Assembly: GCA_015143295.1 (NCBI GenBank)
Contig: CM026560.1
Location: 7,876,501 to 7,940,500 of the forward strand
Direction of reading: 5' to 3'
DNA length: 64,000 nt
Source: Tetracentron sinense
Lineage: Eukaryota; Streptophyta; Magnoliopsida; Trochodendrales; Trochodendraceae
Each line of letters opens with the position of its first letter. The stretch's first letter is position 1. Position numbers and translations under genes: made by a program. Shown one piece after another: positions 22,479 through 35,838 of this stretch. The notes under the pieces were generated by a model. It was given only the letters and a program-made list of their open reading frames with translations. It ran no database searches and was not told the origin of the DNA.

Positions 22479-22699
22479 CTATTGGGTAGGCCTGTCAAAG
22501 AAAACCTGTTGGAAAGGTACCTGGCCCGGCCCAGCCCTTCAAAACCCGTCCTAGCCTGGCCCTACTTCAGCCCTTGGGCCAAGCTGGGCCAAAAATTTGC
22601 TAGCCCACCTCCAATAGGGTCGGGTCTGATCATGCCCCAGCTCGGCCCTTCCAAGCCCGGCCCTTCCCTAGCGCCACTATACCGTAAGTATGGTATATA

Positions 22700-24153
22700 A
22701 GCAGGAGGGTATTATGTTTTAATTTTAAGCTTAATATATAACGTAATTTACATTTATACCCTCCTTAACAACTCTTTAATGGATTTAATCCGGGGTTAAA
22801 ACGGTAATATCACAAATTAAAATCTATATATTCTCTCTACCAACCAACCCTAACCTTAAATCTCAAACGAATCATCTCTGTCTGTCTCCGATCATCTCTC
22901 TCTCTCTCATATCTCTGCAGCTCTACTCTCATATACTCTAAGTTCTCAGAAGTTTGATCTGAGCTCTCAGTTCTCAAGCTCACCACCACGGATCCTCTGA
23001 GATCTCTACTACTGTCACGACTCACGGCCACGGTTCTTCTGAGATCTCTGCTGCTGTCACAGACTCACGGTGGCCACGGCCACAGCCATGGCTCAAGCTC
23101 AAACTCAAGCTCAAGCTCAAGTCTGGACCCTATAGCCATGCCCCACGGCTACATCGGCTAGGCCAGTTCACAGAATCACAGCTACATTAGTGACGATTAG
23201 GCTACCACCACCACCACTTTTGTTTTTGTTCAGGCTTCCAAGTCCCTAACCCCCTAACCCTTAGAAAATTTTGAAACCCTAATTTCGAAACCCTAACCCT
23301 AGAAAAATTAATAAACCCTAACCTAAGTAGTTCATACCCTAAGTCCTAAACCTTAACAAATTATGAAATCCTAATTTCGAAACCCTAACCCTAGAAAAAT
23401 TAAGAAACCCTCATTCTATTTACTGTTTTTGATAGCATTAATCAATTTTAAAACCCTAGTTCGATTAGACTACCACCACCACCACTTCTGTTTTTGTTTA
23501 GGCTTCTAAGTCCCTAACCCCCTAACTCTTAGAAAATTCTGAAACCCTAATTTTGAAACCCTAACCCTAGAAAAATTAAGAAACCCTAACCTAAATAGTT
23601 CATACCCTAAGTTTAAATTCTAAAACTCTAAAATTTCCCTGAATATTAGTTAGTTTGATAATTATTTATTTTAGAACCCTAACCCCTGAATATTGTTTAG
23701 TTTGATAATCTGTTTCTATTTTTTCAGTTCTGAAATCTTAGTTTGATAATCTGATTTTAATGTTTAGTTTGATAATATTAGTTTCTATTCTGAAATCTTA
23801 GTTTATATTCTGATTTGAATTTTTAATCTGATAATCTTTTGATTTGAATAATCTGCCTCCACTTTGATTTGATAATCTGATTGCACTCTGATCTGAGTTT
23901 GATAATATTAGTTTTTATTATGTTAATCTTAGTTTATATTCTGATTTGAATTTTTAATTTGATAATTTGTTCTGATTTGATAATCTGATTTGAATTTTGA
24001 TAATCTACCACCACTTTGATTTGATAATCTGCCACCACTCTGATCTGAGATTGATAATCTGATTTGAATTTTTAATTTGATAATCTTTTCTGATTGTTGA
24101 GTTTGATAACCTTTTGTGATTGCTGAATTTGATAATATTTTTATTAGGCTAAA
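22700..24153. repeat. hAT 5' region with telomere-like and TTTGATAATCTG repeats
   Basis: It is non-coding. 22860-23130 is CT-rich, with a short duplication (GATCTCTACTACTGTCACG and GATCTCTGCTGCTGTCACA). 23225-23620 contains two copies of a segment rich in the telomere-like words CCCTAACCCTAG and GAAACCCTAA. 23690-24145 is built from many degenerate TTTGATAATCTGATTTGAAT units. Confidence 0.7.
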
Positions 24154-26065
24154 ATGTCAACTCCCGGTACTAGTAGTAATGCCAGTTCTCCTTTAGTTGA
24201 TTTAACTCATACCGAGGACCCTAAAATTGTGGAAGTTAGAGGGGGGAACATAACAAATCTCGATCCTCTTCATCCATCACCTTCTTCCTCATAGCTAGAG
24301 ACTGAAGATCCTCAACCCATTTAAAAAAATTCTTTAAATGCCTCAATAATTTGGGAGCATTTCACCCAAAAGACAGTAAGTAGAAAGGGAAAAGATGGAC
24401 AAAAAATAAATATAAGCGTTGTTGTATGTCACCATTGTAACATGGAAATGGACAATAGTGTTAAAAATGGAGTCACTCATATTAAAAGACACCTAGAATC
24501 GACCTGTAAGAAAAGGCCAAACCTTGACCCCACACAACCACTCATGACGTCTTATAAAGATAGTGGTCCTATGGCCCATAAATTTGACCCAAAGTTGTGC
24601 CGAGAAGCACTTGCATTAATGATTATTCAACATGAGTATCCATTTAATATAGTTTCTCATGAAGATTTTATTTATTACAATAGCGTACTACAACCTCTAT
24701 TTAAGATGGTGTCACGTAACACCATCAAGTCGGATTGTATGGAAATTTATAAAAAAGAAAAATAAAAAATGTTAACATTTTTTGAAAGTAATTTATCGAG
24801 AATTAGTCTCACGTCTGATATGTGGACATCCAACCAAACATTAGGATATATGGCTATAACAGCCCATTATATTGACTCTAATTGGAAGCTTAAAAAAAGA
24901 ATAATTAACTTTATCAATGTTGATCCACCCACACAGGGTTGGCTTTAGCTGAAACTATTAAATCAAATTTAATAAAATGGAAAATTTCTGCAAAAATATT
25001 TAGTTTAGTTTTAGACAACTGTAATACCAATGATTGTATTGTAAGAGTTATGAAAACTCATCTTAGTAGAAAAGAAGCCCTTCCATTAGAAGGTAAGTTA
25101 TTTCATATGCGTTGTTCTGTACATATCCTCCACCTTAGTGTGGAAGATGGGTCAAGAGAAATAAACATGATTATTCAAAATATTCGGAAATCAGTGAAAT
25201 TTATTAAAAATTCAACAACACGTACACATAAATTTCGAGAACTTATTAGTGAATTAGGGTTAAATAGTGTTAAGGGGTTACCCCTCGATGTTTCTACGAG
25301 ATGGAACTCCACCTATCTTATGCTAGAGGCTGCATTAGAATTTAGAGAAGTTTTTTCTCAACTAGAAATAATAGACTCAAACTATAAATGTAATCATTTA
25401 GATGATGAATGGTATCAAGCAAAGATAATATACGAGCTTTTACAAAAATTTTATGAAGCTACAAATATATTCTCTGGAACTAAATACCCAACTATACATT
25501 TATTTTTGAAAGAAGTGGTTAAGATACATATTGAATTAATGGAGAAAATAGATGGTGAAAATCATTTCCTCCACGATATAGCTGAAAAATGAAAGTAAAA
25601 TTTGATAAATATTGGGAAGATTATAATCCGATTTTTGAACTTACTATAATTTTTTATCCTCAACATAAACAATTGTATTTAGAATATGTTTTGAGAAAAT
25701 TATTTGGGGATAGTGATATAGCGAAGACACGAAAGGATAGAGCCCTTAAGAATCTCAAAGACTTGTATACGAAATATAGTGCTAAATTTAGTACCCCTAT
25801 TGTCCCGAAGTCAAGTAGGGATAATATTGTTGCAAAAAGTTCAAAGAGAAAAAATGAAGATTTCTTGAAATTTGAAGGAGAAATGAGTCAAATTACTGAT
25901 TTAGAAGTAAGATCAGAATTAGATGCATATTTAGAAGAGCCAAGAGATAAATTTGAAGACTTAGATATATTGCTTTGATGGAAATTAAATTAAAAAAAGT
26001 ATCCAATTTTATCAATGATGACTTGTGATATTTTAGCAATTCTAGTGACAACAGTAGCTTCTGAG

Positions 26066-28388
26066 TGTCGCACCCCAAAATACCCCCTAGGAGTTAAGGG
26101 ATACTTTAAGTGTGACTATACGTACCTGTCAAACCATCCTGAAGTAAACGTGGCTAACACAATACAATTAGGATAATAATCAGAGCGCGTAAGCTAAACA
26201 TATATGCGAAAGTGTAAACTAACTTTTTCTTTTCTTCTAAAGTTCCAAAATAGTATTCCAAGTGAAACATACACACAATACATATTAAATTCTAAGGTGG
26301 ACAGACCCACCTATCAAAATGACAAAATATACAAAGGACCTTCTCGTACTCTCCCCTCAACAATAGTTGAGGTACGGCCACACGTCGAGGTCTCGGTCCG
26401 CCTGAGACTGTAGTGGAATAGACGGCTCTCTCTCCTCTATGTACTATTCCTCGACCCAAGGCTCCAGGTCGAAGGCTTCATCGGTACCTGCCGACATAAA
26501 GGTACGACTGAGCATGGAATACTCAGCGAGTACAAGCTACTAGCTGACAATAGCAATAATAAAAGTACAACAACAGTGAGTACAATACAACACAGTAATT
26601 CAAAGCAATAGGAGCATGATAAGAATAAACGGTATTGAGCATGAAACAATATGATTATCTTGACGTGCATGCATGAATGTGAAAACTCCGATAAAACTCA
26701 TGCTTGGAAACCCATTCCATGTCTCGGTATGGCTTGAGAAAATCATATGTGAATGCATGCATGAATGCCTTGTCATCATCTTGTAACTTGTGAGCCAGAG
26801 GCTAGCACCCGAATCTCCCTGGGCTGCCAACCTCCTTGATATATGGTTTTCTTGTGAGCCAGAGGCTAGTACCCAAATGTCCCTGGGCTACCAACCTCCT
26901 TGACATGTAGTAATTTCAATTTTCTTGTGAGCCAGAGGCTAGTACCCGAATGTCCCTGGGCTACCAAGCTCCTTGACATGCAATGTTTTCTTGTTGATTA
27001 CTATACGCATATGCTCTTGAAAACTCGGTTCATGCCAACATACGTGCTCGTGTGCGTGCCAATAGTGATAATCATGATGACATGCTTGGAGGTGGGGATC
27101 ACATAAGGATAAGAATAGCATTTCCATTTTTTTTTTATAGAAGCATACGAGAATATAGATACATGTAGGGCATTCGATCAAGGTAGGCATTTCAACATAA
27201 TAACTCAATCCATGCTTTCATAATTCAAGTTCATTTATTCAAATCGTCATTTAACCATTTTATCAAACACTTGGTGTGCAACCACATACATAGCCATTCC
27301 ATTTCAATTTCTTAACGAATATGTTTCATCACACCACACCACGTGTATTCATTATGTTTGAAATGCCTATCCACCATTTTTCCAACACACATTCATCAAT
27401 CAACACGGCATCCAATCGCCTCATCCACATTTCATTCATCATTCATTCATCCATCCCCCACACTCACATTTATCTAGTTGGTTTTAGAAAATAATAATAC
27501 ATATTTCAAGGGAAGGAATATACAACATCAAACTCATAGATTCAAAAGGGAAAACCTAAAGTTTTGCTAAAGGAAGTTAGTAGAGTGTACTAACCTTGAA
27601 GATCAAGCTTGATCTTTGAGGAATCCTTTGATTGAGGATGGTTCTAGCTTGGAATCCTTCAAGCTTGCTCCCTTGATCTCAATCCCAAAGCCCTCTTTGG
27701 ATTTTGCCTTTAATCTCTCCTCCTCCTTTCTCCGCTTCTTTGTCTCCTTAAGTTTAGAAATTTCCCAAAATGGGATCCCTAAACAAGACAATGGTTTAAA
27801 ACCCCCAAATTCGGAATCTGCTACCGCATGCGATCGAACGTGCACTTATCTGCGATCGATCACAGGTCCTTGCGATTGATCGCACATGAACCCGAATACA
27901 TTGGTCTGATTTTCCTCTGCATGCGATCGATCGCAGATCCCTGCGATCTATCGCACCTGGGGATCCATCTATCGCATTTGACCCCGAGAGTTTGGGACCT
28001 AATTCACCTGCATGCGATCGATCGCACCCTCCAGATTTTGTTGTTTTCTTCCATTTTCCCCTACTTTGGTAATTCGGCCATAACTTTTGATTCGGTTGTC
28101 CGATTTGGATGATTCAACTTGCGTTGGATTCGTCTTTCGAAGTGGAACGTTCTTGACATTTTTGAATTTCCAATTTCTTCTTTATTTATTGACCAAATTA
28201 CCCCTAAAGTCGACTGATCCGCAAATGGGTTTCAGTAACTCGGGTTTTCGATATGTCCGACTTAGGAATACTACTTCTTAACACTTAGAGTTCTTTAAAT
28301 TTTCTCATTTCATAGAAATAAGAGGATTACAAAGGAAAAATGCCTTGGTATGGTGTCCAATACATGGCAAAAGTTCTGGGGCTCTACA
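26066..28388 (-). repeat. Gypsy A 3' LTR
   Basis: In minus orientation it begins TGTAGAGCCCC and ends GGGGTGCGACA. It contains three GAGCCAGAGGCTAG repeat units (26792, 26856, 26929), a palindrome cluster of the TGCGATCGATCGCA type (27825-28030) and the conserved block (28073-28133). Several palindromes here have decayed by C-to-T change compared with the 5' LTR. Confidence 0.92.
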
Positions 28389-28400
28389 TCCTCCCCCTTA
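28389..28400 (-). promoter_or_regulatory. Polypurine tract of gypsy A
   Basis: On the minus strand this reads TAAGGGGGAGGA immediately before the 3' LTR, the expected plus-strand DNA primer. Confidence 0.85.
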
Positions 28401-28484
28401 TAAAAATTTAGTCCTCGAAATTTGGACGACATATGCATTACAAATCCCAAAACATCATTATATAGCACAAACAAAACCTATTTA

Positions 28485-31400
28485 AATAACTCTGGGTATT
28501 TCGCTTTGACTTCGGCTTCACATTCCCATGTGGACTCTTCCCGAGCATGATGTTGCCACTAAACGAGTACTAATGGAATGGTCTTGTTGTGAAGGACTTG
28601 ATCTCTCCGATCCAAAATCTGAACTAGTTGCTCAACTAGTATGGGATCCTCCCGGATTTCTACCGGATAAGCTATATGACATGGGAAGGGTCCGAGATGT
28701 ACTTCCGGAGCATGGAAATGTGAAACACGTTGTGGACCGCCACCATATGAGCGGGCAAAGCAACACGGTAAGCCACCTAACCGACTCTTATAATGATCTC
28801 GAACGGACCAACATATCTCGGACTGAGCTTGCCTCTCTTTCCGAATCTCATAACACCCTTGGTTGGTGAAATCGAACAAATACAAAATCCCCAACTCGAA
28901 ACTCAAGGTCCCGCCTACCGGTGTCGGTATAGCTTTTCTGTCGATCTTGTGCGGTCTTTAACCTCTCCCGGATAAGCTTGACCCTATCTGCTGTTTGTTC
29001 AATCAACTCGGGGCCTAACTCCTTCCTTTCCCCAACTTCATCCCAATTCAACGGGGATCTACAACTCTTCCCATACAAAGCTTCAAAAGGTGCCATTTGT
29101 ATGCTTGCCTGATAACTATTGTTGTAGGCGAATTCCACCAAAGGTAGGTGATCTTCACAACTTCCCTTGAAGTCTAGCATACATGCACGGAGCATGTCTT
29201 CTATCACCAGATTCACCCTCTCGGTTTGCCCATCCGTCTATGGATGGAAAGCCGTGCTAAAGTCCAACCAGGTACCCATTGCACCTTGAAAACTTTTCCA
29301 AAACCTGGACGTGAATCTCAGGTCCCGATCCGACACAATGCTCACTGGCACCCCGTGCAATCGGACTATTTCCTTGATGTACAATACCGCTAACTGATTT
29401 GAGTTGAATGTAGTCCGATAAGGTAAGAAATGGGCGGACTTCGTGAGTCTATCGACTACTACCCATATAGCATTGGTCTTTTCAATCGTCTTTGGCAACC
29501 CCACAATAAAGTCCATAGAGATATACTCCCATTTTCACTAGGGAATAGGGAGAGACTGCAAAAGTCCAGCCGGTCTCAATTGCTCTGCTTTCACCTGTAG
29601 GCACACCAAACACCGCGCCACATACTCCGCAACCTCCCTCTTCATGTTTCACCACCAAAAGTGACTCTTGAGGTTCCGGTACATCTTCGTACCCCCGGGA
29701 TGCACTATATACTTGGACCGGTGAGCTTCATCCATAATCTCTCTCCGAAGGTCTGCATTGGCTGGGACACAAAGCCTTCCCTTGAATGTAATAGCACCTC
29801 GGCTAGTGAGAGAGAAGTCCGTACTGCCCTTGGCAACTTCCTTGTCCCGGAAAGCCAACAAGTCGGCATTCGTGGCTTGATACTCTTGGATCAAATCTAT
29901 AATGTACGATCGAAACATGACATTGGCAAAGACAGGACTGCGGACAGAATCATTCACACTGATGTCCAAATTTGCCAAATCTTCCAATAGTTTCCACTCC
30001 CGCACCAAAATGTGAGCCAATAGACCCGGAGGTCTTCTACTCAAAGCGTCAGCCACTACGTTCGCTTTTCCCGGGTGATATTGAATGGTGCACTCGTAGT
30101 CCTTTAAAAATTCCATCCAACGCCATTGTCGTAAATTTAGTTCCTTCTGGGAAAAGAGGTACTTGAGACTCTTGTGATCCGTGAACACATAGAACTCCAC
30201 CCCATAAAGGTAATGGTGCCAAATCATGAGTGCAAACACGACCGCCGTAAGCTCCAAGTCGTGAGTGGGGTAATTCTTTTCATGCTCCTTCAATTGCTTT
30301 GATGCATAGGCAATGACTTTCTTGTGCTGTATAAGGACACACCCAAGTCTGATGTGTGAAGCATCGCTATACACCTCATAACCACCATGTCCGAATGGCA
30401 CAGTAAGGACGGGGCTCGTGGTGAGGCGTTTCTTCAACTCTTGGAAACTCACTTCGCATTTGTCGCTCCAACTAAACTTAGCATTCTTCCTTGTCAAGTA
30501 AGTGAGAGGCACAGCAAAACTGGAGAATCCCTCCACAAATCTCCGATAATAGCCTGCCAACCCGAGAAAACTACGTATCTTCGTGACGCTCTTGGGCCTC
30601 TCCCAACTCATGACTGCCTCAACCTTGGCTGGGTCTACAGAAATGCCCTCGGTTGACACTACATGTCTGAGAAATGCTACCTTCTCTAACCAAAACTCGC
30701 ACTTACTCAATTTGGCATATACCCTATGCTCTCTCAACATCTCCAAAGCAAAGCGGAGGTCTCGTGCATGGTCTTCCCGTGTCTGGGAATATACCAAAAT
30801 GTCGTCGATGAACACGATCACGCATCGATCCAAGTATGATCGGAACACCCGATTCATCAAATCCATGAATGCTGCCGGTGCATTCGTCAGCCCAAAAGGC
30901 ATGACAAGGAACTCGTAATGCCCATACCGAGTCTTAAAAGCCGTCTTCGGAACATCCTCCGACTTGATCTTTAGCTGATGATACCCCGATCTAAGATCAA
31001 TCTTGGAGAAAAATCTCGCTCCCTTCAGTTGATCGAACAAGTCGTCTATCCTTGGCAAGGGATAACGATTCTTGATAGTTACCTTGTTCAACTGACGGTA
31101 GTCTATACACATTTTCATCGACCTGTCTTTCTTCTTCACAAAGAGGACCAGAGCTCCGCACGATGAGACACTTGGTTGGATGAAACCAAGTTGTTAGAAC
31201 TCCTCAATCTTCTTTTTCAATTCTTCAAGCTTTATTGGGGCCATTCTATACGGTGCCCTTGAAATCGGAGCGGTGCCCGGAGCAAGCTCTATAGCGAATT
31301 CGATCTCTTGGTCAGGAGGCAATCTGGAAAGTTCTTCCGAGAACACATCTAAGAACTCACTCACAGCCGGAATGGCCGAAGAATTCGGTGTCTCTGGGTT

Positions 31401-31803
31401 TGCTATGCTCAAAGCTGTGAGGCGAGCAATGTCCCTTTCTCTCAATCCTCGGAAGCGAAAAGGCTTAGCTCCTTCCGGCTTGAAGTTCACCATCTTTTCA
31501 AAGCATGCAACATGCCCGTGGTGGTTTGATAACCAATCCATCCCTAAGATGACATCAAAATCCAAGTCTTGGAAATCTAGGATGATGAGATCGGCTACTA
31601 GTTCATTCTCCCCCACTTGAACCACACAATCTCCAAATACTTTGTCCGTACCTACTAACTTGCCAAGTGGAGTGGCAATGGTCAACTCCCGTTCTAACGG
31701 AGTAGCCTCAGTCGAAAATCCCTTCGCGAAACTAGGTGACACAAAAGAGTGAGTGGATCATCGATCAACACTCGGGCAAGACACTCGTTCACTAATAAAG
31801 CGC
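28485..31803 (-). pseudogene. Gypsy A pol: protease, RT, RNase H, integrase, chromodomain tail (broken)
   Basis: The order on the minus strand is as follows. The protease begins at 31803 after the proposed intron, and its DTG active site is lost to a 4-base deletion near 31760. RT has FIDDILVYS for the catalytic Asp pair. RNase H has [15 protein letters not shown] and FTDHKSL. Integrase has the HHCC finger near 29600-29730, Asp in MDFIVGL and VSDRD, then TDGQTERVN for Glu. The chromodomain-like end lies near 28485-28560. Stops: TAA at 31194-31196, TGA at 29649-29651, one or more near 29520-29535, and TAG at 29238-29240 (HPQ to HP-stop). A frameshift after VGD near 28870 puts the C-terminus in another frame. 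Reverse transcription and integration would be its roles, but it is dead. Confidence 0.88.
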
Positions 31804-31937
31804 CTGTGTGAGTAAGTAACTAATATCAGTAGATTTCAAACAATAACAAACATCATACATAGGTAACCCCTAGTATAAATAATCACATAACAAGCAATAG
31901 AAAATTTACACCACTAAACTCTAAAATTTTTGCGTAC
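31804..31937 (-). other. Putative gag-pol intron of gypsy A (134 nt)
   Basis: On the minus strand this starts GTACGC right after the Gag codons for DDVVQ plus one base, and ends TTACTCACACAG. Removing it joins GG|C and continues [14 protein letters not shown] into the protease. Retaining it gives TQKF and a TAG stop. Gypsy B has the same arrangement at the same codon (44633-48954). Boundaries are inferred from the reading frame and GT-AG ends. Confidence 0.65.
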
Positions 31938-33174
31938 CTTGCACGACATCATCGGAAGCACGTGCGTCTCTCTCTGATAGGGCAAAGGCTCGGCCTTGTG
32001 TGGTTGGGCGAGGAGCCCGTGTAAACTGTGAGGCCCTCGAAGCCTGAGAAGAGCTAGGCTGAGATATTTGCCTAATCGGGGGTCTGCTCCCTGAAGACTG
32101 AGCTGGCAAATGATGTCAGGGACAATCTCTAACCATGTGGCCATGGTCACTACAATGGAAGCAACTTCCTGTAACCCTCCGGCATTCTCCCGCTGGATGC
32201 CTCCTTCCACAAAGGGTGCATATATCGTGCAAATAGGTGGGATGAGCTTATCCCGTAGCCTGTGTCACTGCGGGGTGAGAAGTCTGGGCAAAAACCGGGC
32301 GAAAAGCCGGTGGAGCAAAAGGACGGGGAGCCTGTGGTGTCGAATATATCCTCTGTGACTGAGCCGGCCCTGCGGACTGATACAAGCTAGTCCTTGCTCT
32401 TTTCTCTCTTGAACTACTTGACTGTCCTTTCTCCATTCCTCTTCTTTTGAAGAACTCCTTGGAGTTTGACTCGGCCAAAAGTGCATTGCCCACAACTTCT
32501 GAATATGTCTCATGTCTGAACATTGAGACTCGGTCCTTGAGGCAGGCCTTCAACCCCCTCTCAAATTTCCGGGCTTTTATAGCCTCGGTCGCTATTATAT
32601 GTGGAGCAAACTGAGATAGCTTCGAAAATTTGGCTTCATAAGCCGCTACCAACATATTACCTTGCTCCAAGGTAATGAACTCAACCTTCTTCTTCTCCTT
32701 CATCCCAACTGGGAAGTACTTCTTGTAAAAGACGTCCAAGAACTCAGTCCATGTCCACTCTTGACCCTGTCGGGTAAAATCTCAGGTCCTGAGTGCGGAC
32801 CTCCACCAATGGTCGGCCTCACCTTCAAGCATAAAGGCGACCCAAGTGACCCTTTCAGTCTCAGTCGATGTCAATACTGAGAATATCTTCTCTAATTGCT
32901 GAACCTATCATTCGGCAACAAGTGGATCAATGCTTCCACAAAAAGTTGGAGGCCTCATCCTCCGAAAAGCCTCTATTTCGGCTTGAGCTCGACTAGGAGG
33001 AGTGGGTATAAATGCGGCATTGGGTGGAGTAGCCACTTGCCTCGCCGCTAACATAGCCAAAGTCTCGGCTATTGAAGTGAAAGCTTGGGCAAAGTCGGGT
33101 TGATCATCACCCGATGGAGCACCACTTCCATTGCCCCTTGTGTTGTACCCGCAACCCCGAGTATTGCGTCTCAT
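31938..33174 (-). pseudogene. Gypsy A gag (capsid and zinc knuckles, several stops)
   Basis: Gag forms the particle and packages RNA. I chose the ATG at 33174 because gypsy B starts its gag at the equivalent MRxxTRG. The N-terminal low-complexity region is followed by the conserved Ty3/Gypsy capsid segment: FRRMRPPTFCGS, FMLEGEADHWW and TEFLDVFYKKYFPVG. A double zinc-knuckle region follows near 32110-32230: CTLCGRRHPAGEC, then CFHCSDHGHMVRDC (CX2CX4HX4C). It ends with ASDDVVQ at 31938. Stops interrupt it at 32908-32910 and just beyond, near 32788 (CGA to TGA by comparison with gypsy B), near 32248 and near 32108. The ATG and domain order are sure; no intact product is expected. Confidence 0.82.
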
Positions 33175-33495
33175 GATTAATCTTAAGAATGACAATACAA
33201 CATGAGTCTAACTTGGATACACATCTAGTAGCGAATTAACAAATTGTTCAAAACATATTTACCAAGCATAGAACAGTGCACGCAAGGTTTACATAACAAT
33301 AGCATATCATACAATCCGTGTTCCTAGCGTAGGACTCTAAGTTTGGTTGAAGCTCAACCTATTTTGACTAAGACTAACTTGTTAGTCTATACTTGGAATA
33401 CAACTCTTTTATAACACCTAATGCCTTGTTCACGTATGGTATCGAGTACTAAGTGACCCTAGGGACTCTAATGCCTAGAGCTCTGATACAACCTC
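33175..33495 (-). other. Gypsy A leader with primer-binding site
   Basis: It is the untranslated leader between the 5' LTR and gag. The primer-binding site is at about 33478-33491 (minus strand TTGTATCAGAGCTC), one base from the usual TGGTATCAGAGC that pairs with initiator tRNA-Met. Confidence 0.75.
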
Positions 33496-35838
33496 TATCG
33501 CGCCCCAAAATACCCCCTAGGAGTTAAGGGATACTTTAGGTGTGACTATACGTACCTGTTAAACCATCCTAAAGTAAACGTGGCTAACACAATACAATAA
33601 GGATAATAATCAGAGCGCGCAAGCTAAACATATATGCAGAAGTGTAAACTAACTTTTCTTTTCTTCTAAAGTTCCAAAATAGTATTCCAAGTGAAACATA
33701 TACACAATACATATTAAATTCTAAGGTGGACAGACTCACCTATCAAAATGACAAAATATACAAAGGACCCTCTTGTGCTCTCCCCTCAACAGTAGTTGAG
33801 GTACCGCCACACGTCGAGGTCTCGGTCCGCCTGAGACTGTAGTGGAATAGACGGCTCTCTCTCCTCTATGTACTCTTCCTCAACCCAAGGCTTCGGGTCG
33901 AGGGCTTCATCGGTACCTGCCGACATAAAGGTACGGTTGAGCATGGAATACTCAGCGAGTACAAGCTACTAGCTAACAATAGCAATAATAAAAGCACAAC
34001 AACAGTGAATACAATACAACATAGTAATTCAAAGCAATAGGAGCATCATAAGAATAAACGATATTGAGCATGAAGCAATATGATTATCTTGACCTGCATG
34101 CATGAATGCGAAAACCCCGATAAAACTCATGCTTGGATACCCATTCCATGTCTCGGTATGGCCTGAGAAAATCATATGTGCATGCATGCATGAATGCCTT
34201 GTCATCATCTTGTAACTTGCATCTTGTAACTTGTGAGCCAGAGGCTAGCACCCGAATCTCCTTGGGCTGCCAACCTCCTTGATATATGGTTTTATTGTGA
34301 GCCAGAGGCTAGTACCCGAATGTCCCTGGGCTACCAACCTCCTTGACATGCAATGTTTTCTTGTTGGTTATTATTTGCATATGCTCTTGAAAACTCAGTT
34401 CGTGCCAACATACGTGCTCGTGTGCGTGCCAATAGTGATAATCATGATGACATGCTTGAAGGTGGGGATCACATAAGGATAAGTATAGCATTTCCATTTT
34501 TTTTTTATAGAAGCATATGGGAATATAGATACATGTAGGGCATTCGATCAAGGTAGGCATTTCAACATAATAACTCAATCCATGCTTTCATAATTCAAGT
34601 TCATTTATTCAAATCGTCATTTAAGCATTTTATCAAACACTTGGTGTGCAACCACATACATAGCCATTCCATTTCAATTTCTTAACGCATATATTTCATC
34701 ACACCACACCACGTGTATTCATTATGTTTGAAATGCCCATCCACCATTTTTCCAACACACATTCATCAACCAACACGGCATCCAATCGCCTCATTCACAT
34801 TTCATCCATCATTCATTCATCCATCTCCCACACTCACATTTATCTTGTTGGTTTTAGAAATTAATAATACATATTTCAAGGGAAGGAATATACAACGTCA
34901 AACTCATAGATTCAAAAGGGAAAACCTAGAGTTTTGCTAAAGGAAGTTAGTAGAGTGTACTAACCTTGAAGATCACGCTTGATCTTTGAGGAATCCTTTG
35001 ATTGAGGATGGTTCTAGCTTGGAATCCTTCAAGCTTGCTCCCTTGATCTCAATCCCAAAGCCCTCTTTGGATTTTGCCTTCAATCTCTCCTCCTCCTTTC
35101 TCCCCTTCTTTCTCTCCTTAGGTTTAGAAATCCCTAAAATGGGATCCCTAAACTAGACAAGGGTTTAAAACCCCCAAATTCGGAATCTGCTACCGCATAC
35201 GATCGATCGCGCACTTATCTGCGATCGATCGTAGGTCCTTGCGATCGATCGTAGGTCCCTGCGATCGATCGCACATTAATGCGATCTATCGCACATGAAC
35301 CTGAATACATTGGTCTGACTTCCCTCTACATGCGATCGATCGCACACTCTTGCGGTCGATCGCAGATCCCTGCGATCTATGGCACCTGGGGATCCATCTA
35401 TCGCATCTAACCCCGAGAGTTTGGAACCCAATTCACCTGCATGCGATCGATCGCACCTGACTTGCGATCGATCGCACCCTCCAGATTTTGTTGTTTTCTT
35501 CCATTTTCCCCTACTTTTGTAATTCGGCCATAACTTTTGACTCAGTTGTCTGATTTGGACGATTCAACTTGCGTTTGATTCGTCTTTCGAAGTGGAACGT
35601 TCCTAGCAGTTTAGAATTTCCAATTTGTTCTTTATTTATTAACCAAATTATCCCTAAAGTCGACTGATCCGTAAATGGGTTTCAGTAACTCGGGTTTTCG
35701 ATATGTCCAACTTAGGAATACTACTTCTTAACACTTAGAGTTCTTTAAATTTTCTCATTTTATAGAAATCGGAGGATTACAAAGGAAAAATGCCTTGTAA
35801 CGGTTTCCAATACATGGCAAAAGTTCTGGGGCTCTACA
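33496..35838 (-). repeat. Gypsy A 5' LTR
   Basis: In minus orientation it starts TGTAGAGCCCC and ends GGGGCGCGATA (terminal CA changed to TA). It carries two GAGCCAGAGGCTAG units (34234, 34299), the conserved block near 35523-35580 and about eleven copies of TGCGATCGATCGCA-type palindromes at 35195-35480. Confidence 0.92.

Larger units (their letters stand above)
26066..35838 (-). mobile_element. Gypsy element A (Tekay/Del-type chromovirus), complete structure, decayed ORFs
   Basis: This is a 9773-bp LTR retrotransposon on the minus strand: LTRs 33496-35838 (5') and 26066-28388 (3'), internal region 28389-33495, and a perfect 5-bp duplication CTGAG (26061-26065 and 35839-35843). The domain order is gag, protease, RT, RNase H, integrase and a C-terminal chromodomain-like tail. 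This order and the tail identify a chromoviral Ty3/Gypsy element. It is inserted in the hAT transposase gene. The LTRs are similar but carry substitutions and differ in repeat copy number, so the insertion is not recent. Confidence 0.93.

Noticed and set aside
29661..30918. Several plus-strand ORFs of 60-110 codons opposite gypsy A pol
   Set aside because: They are antisense shadows of a conserved RT/RNase H coding sequence.
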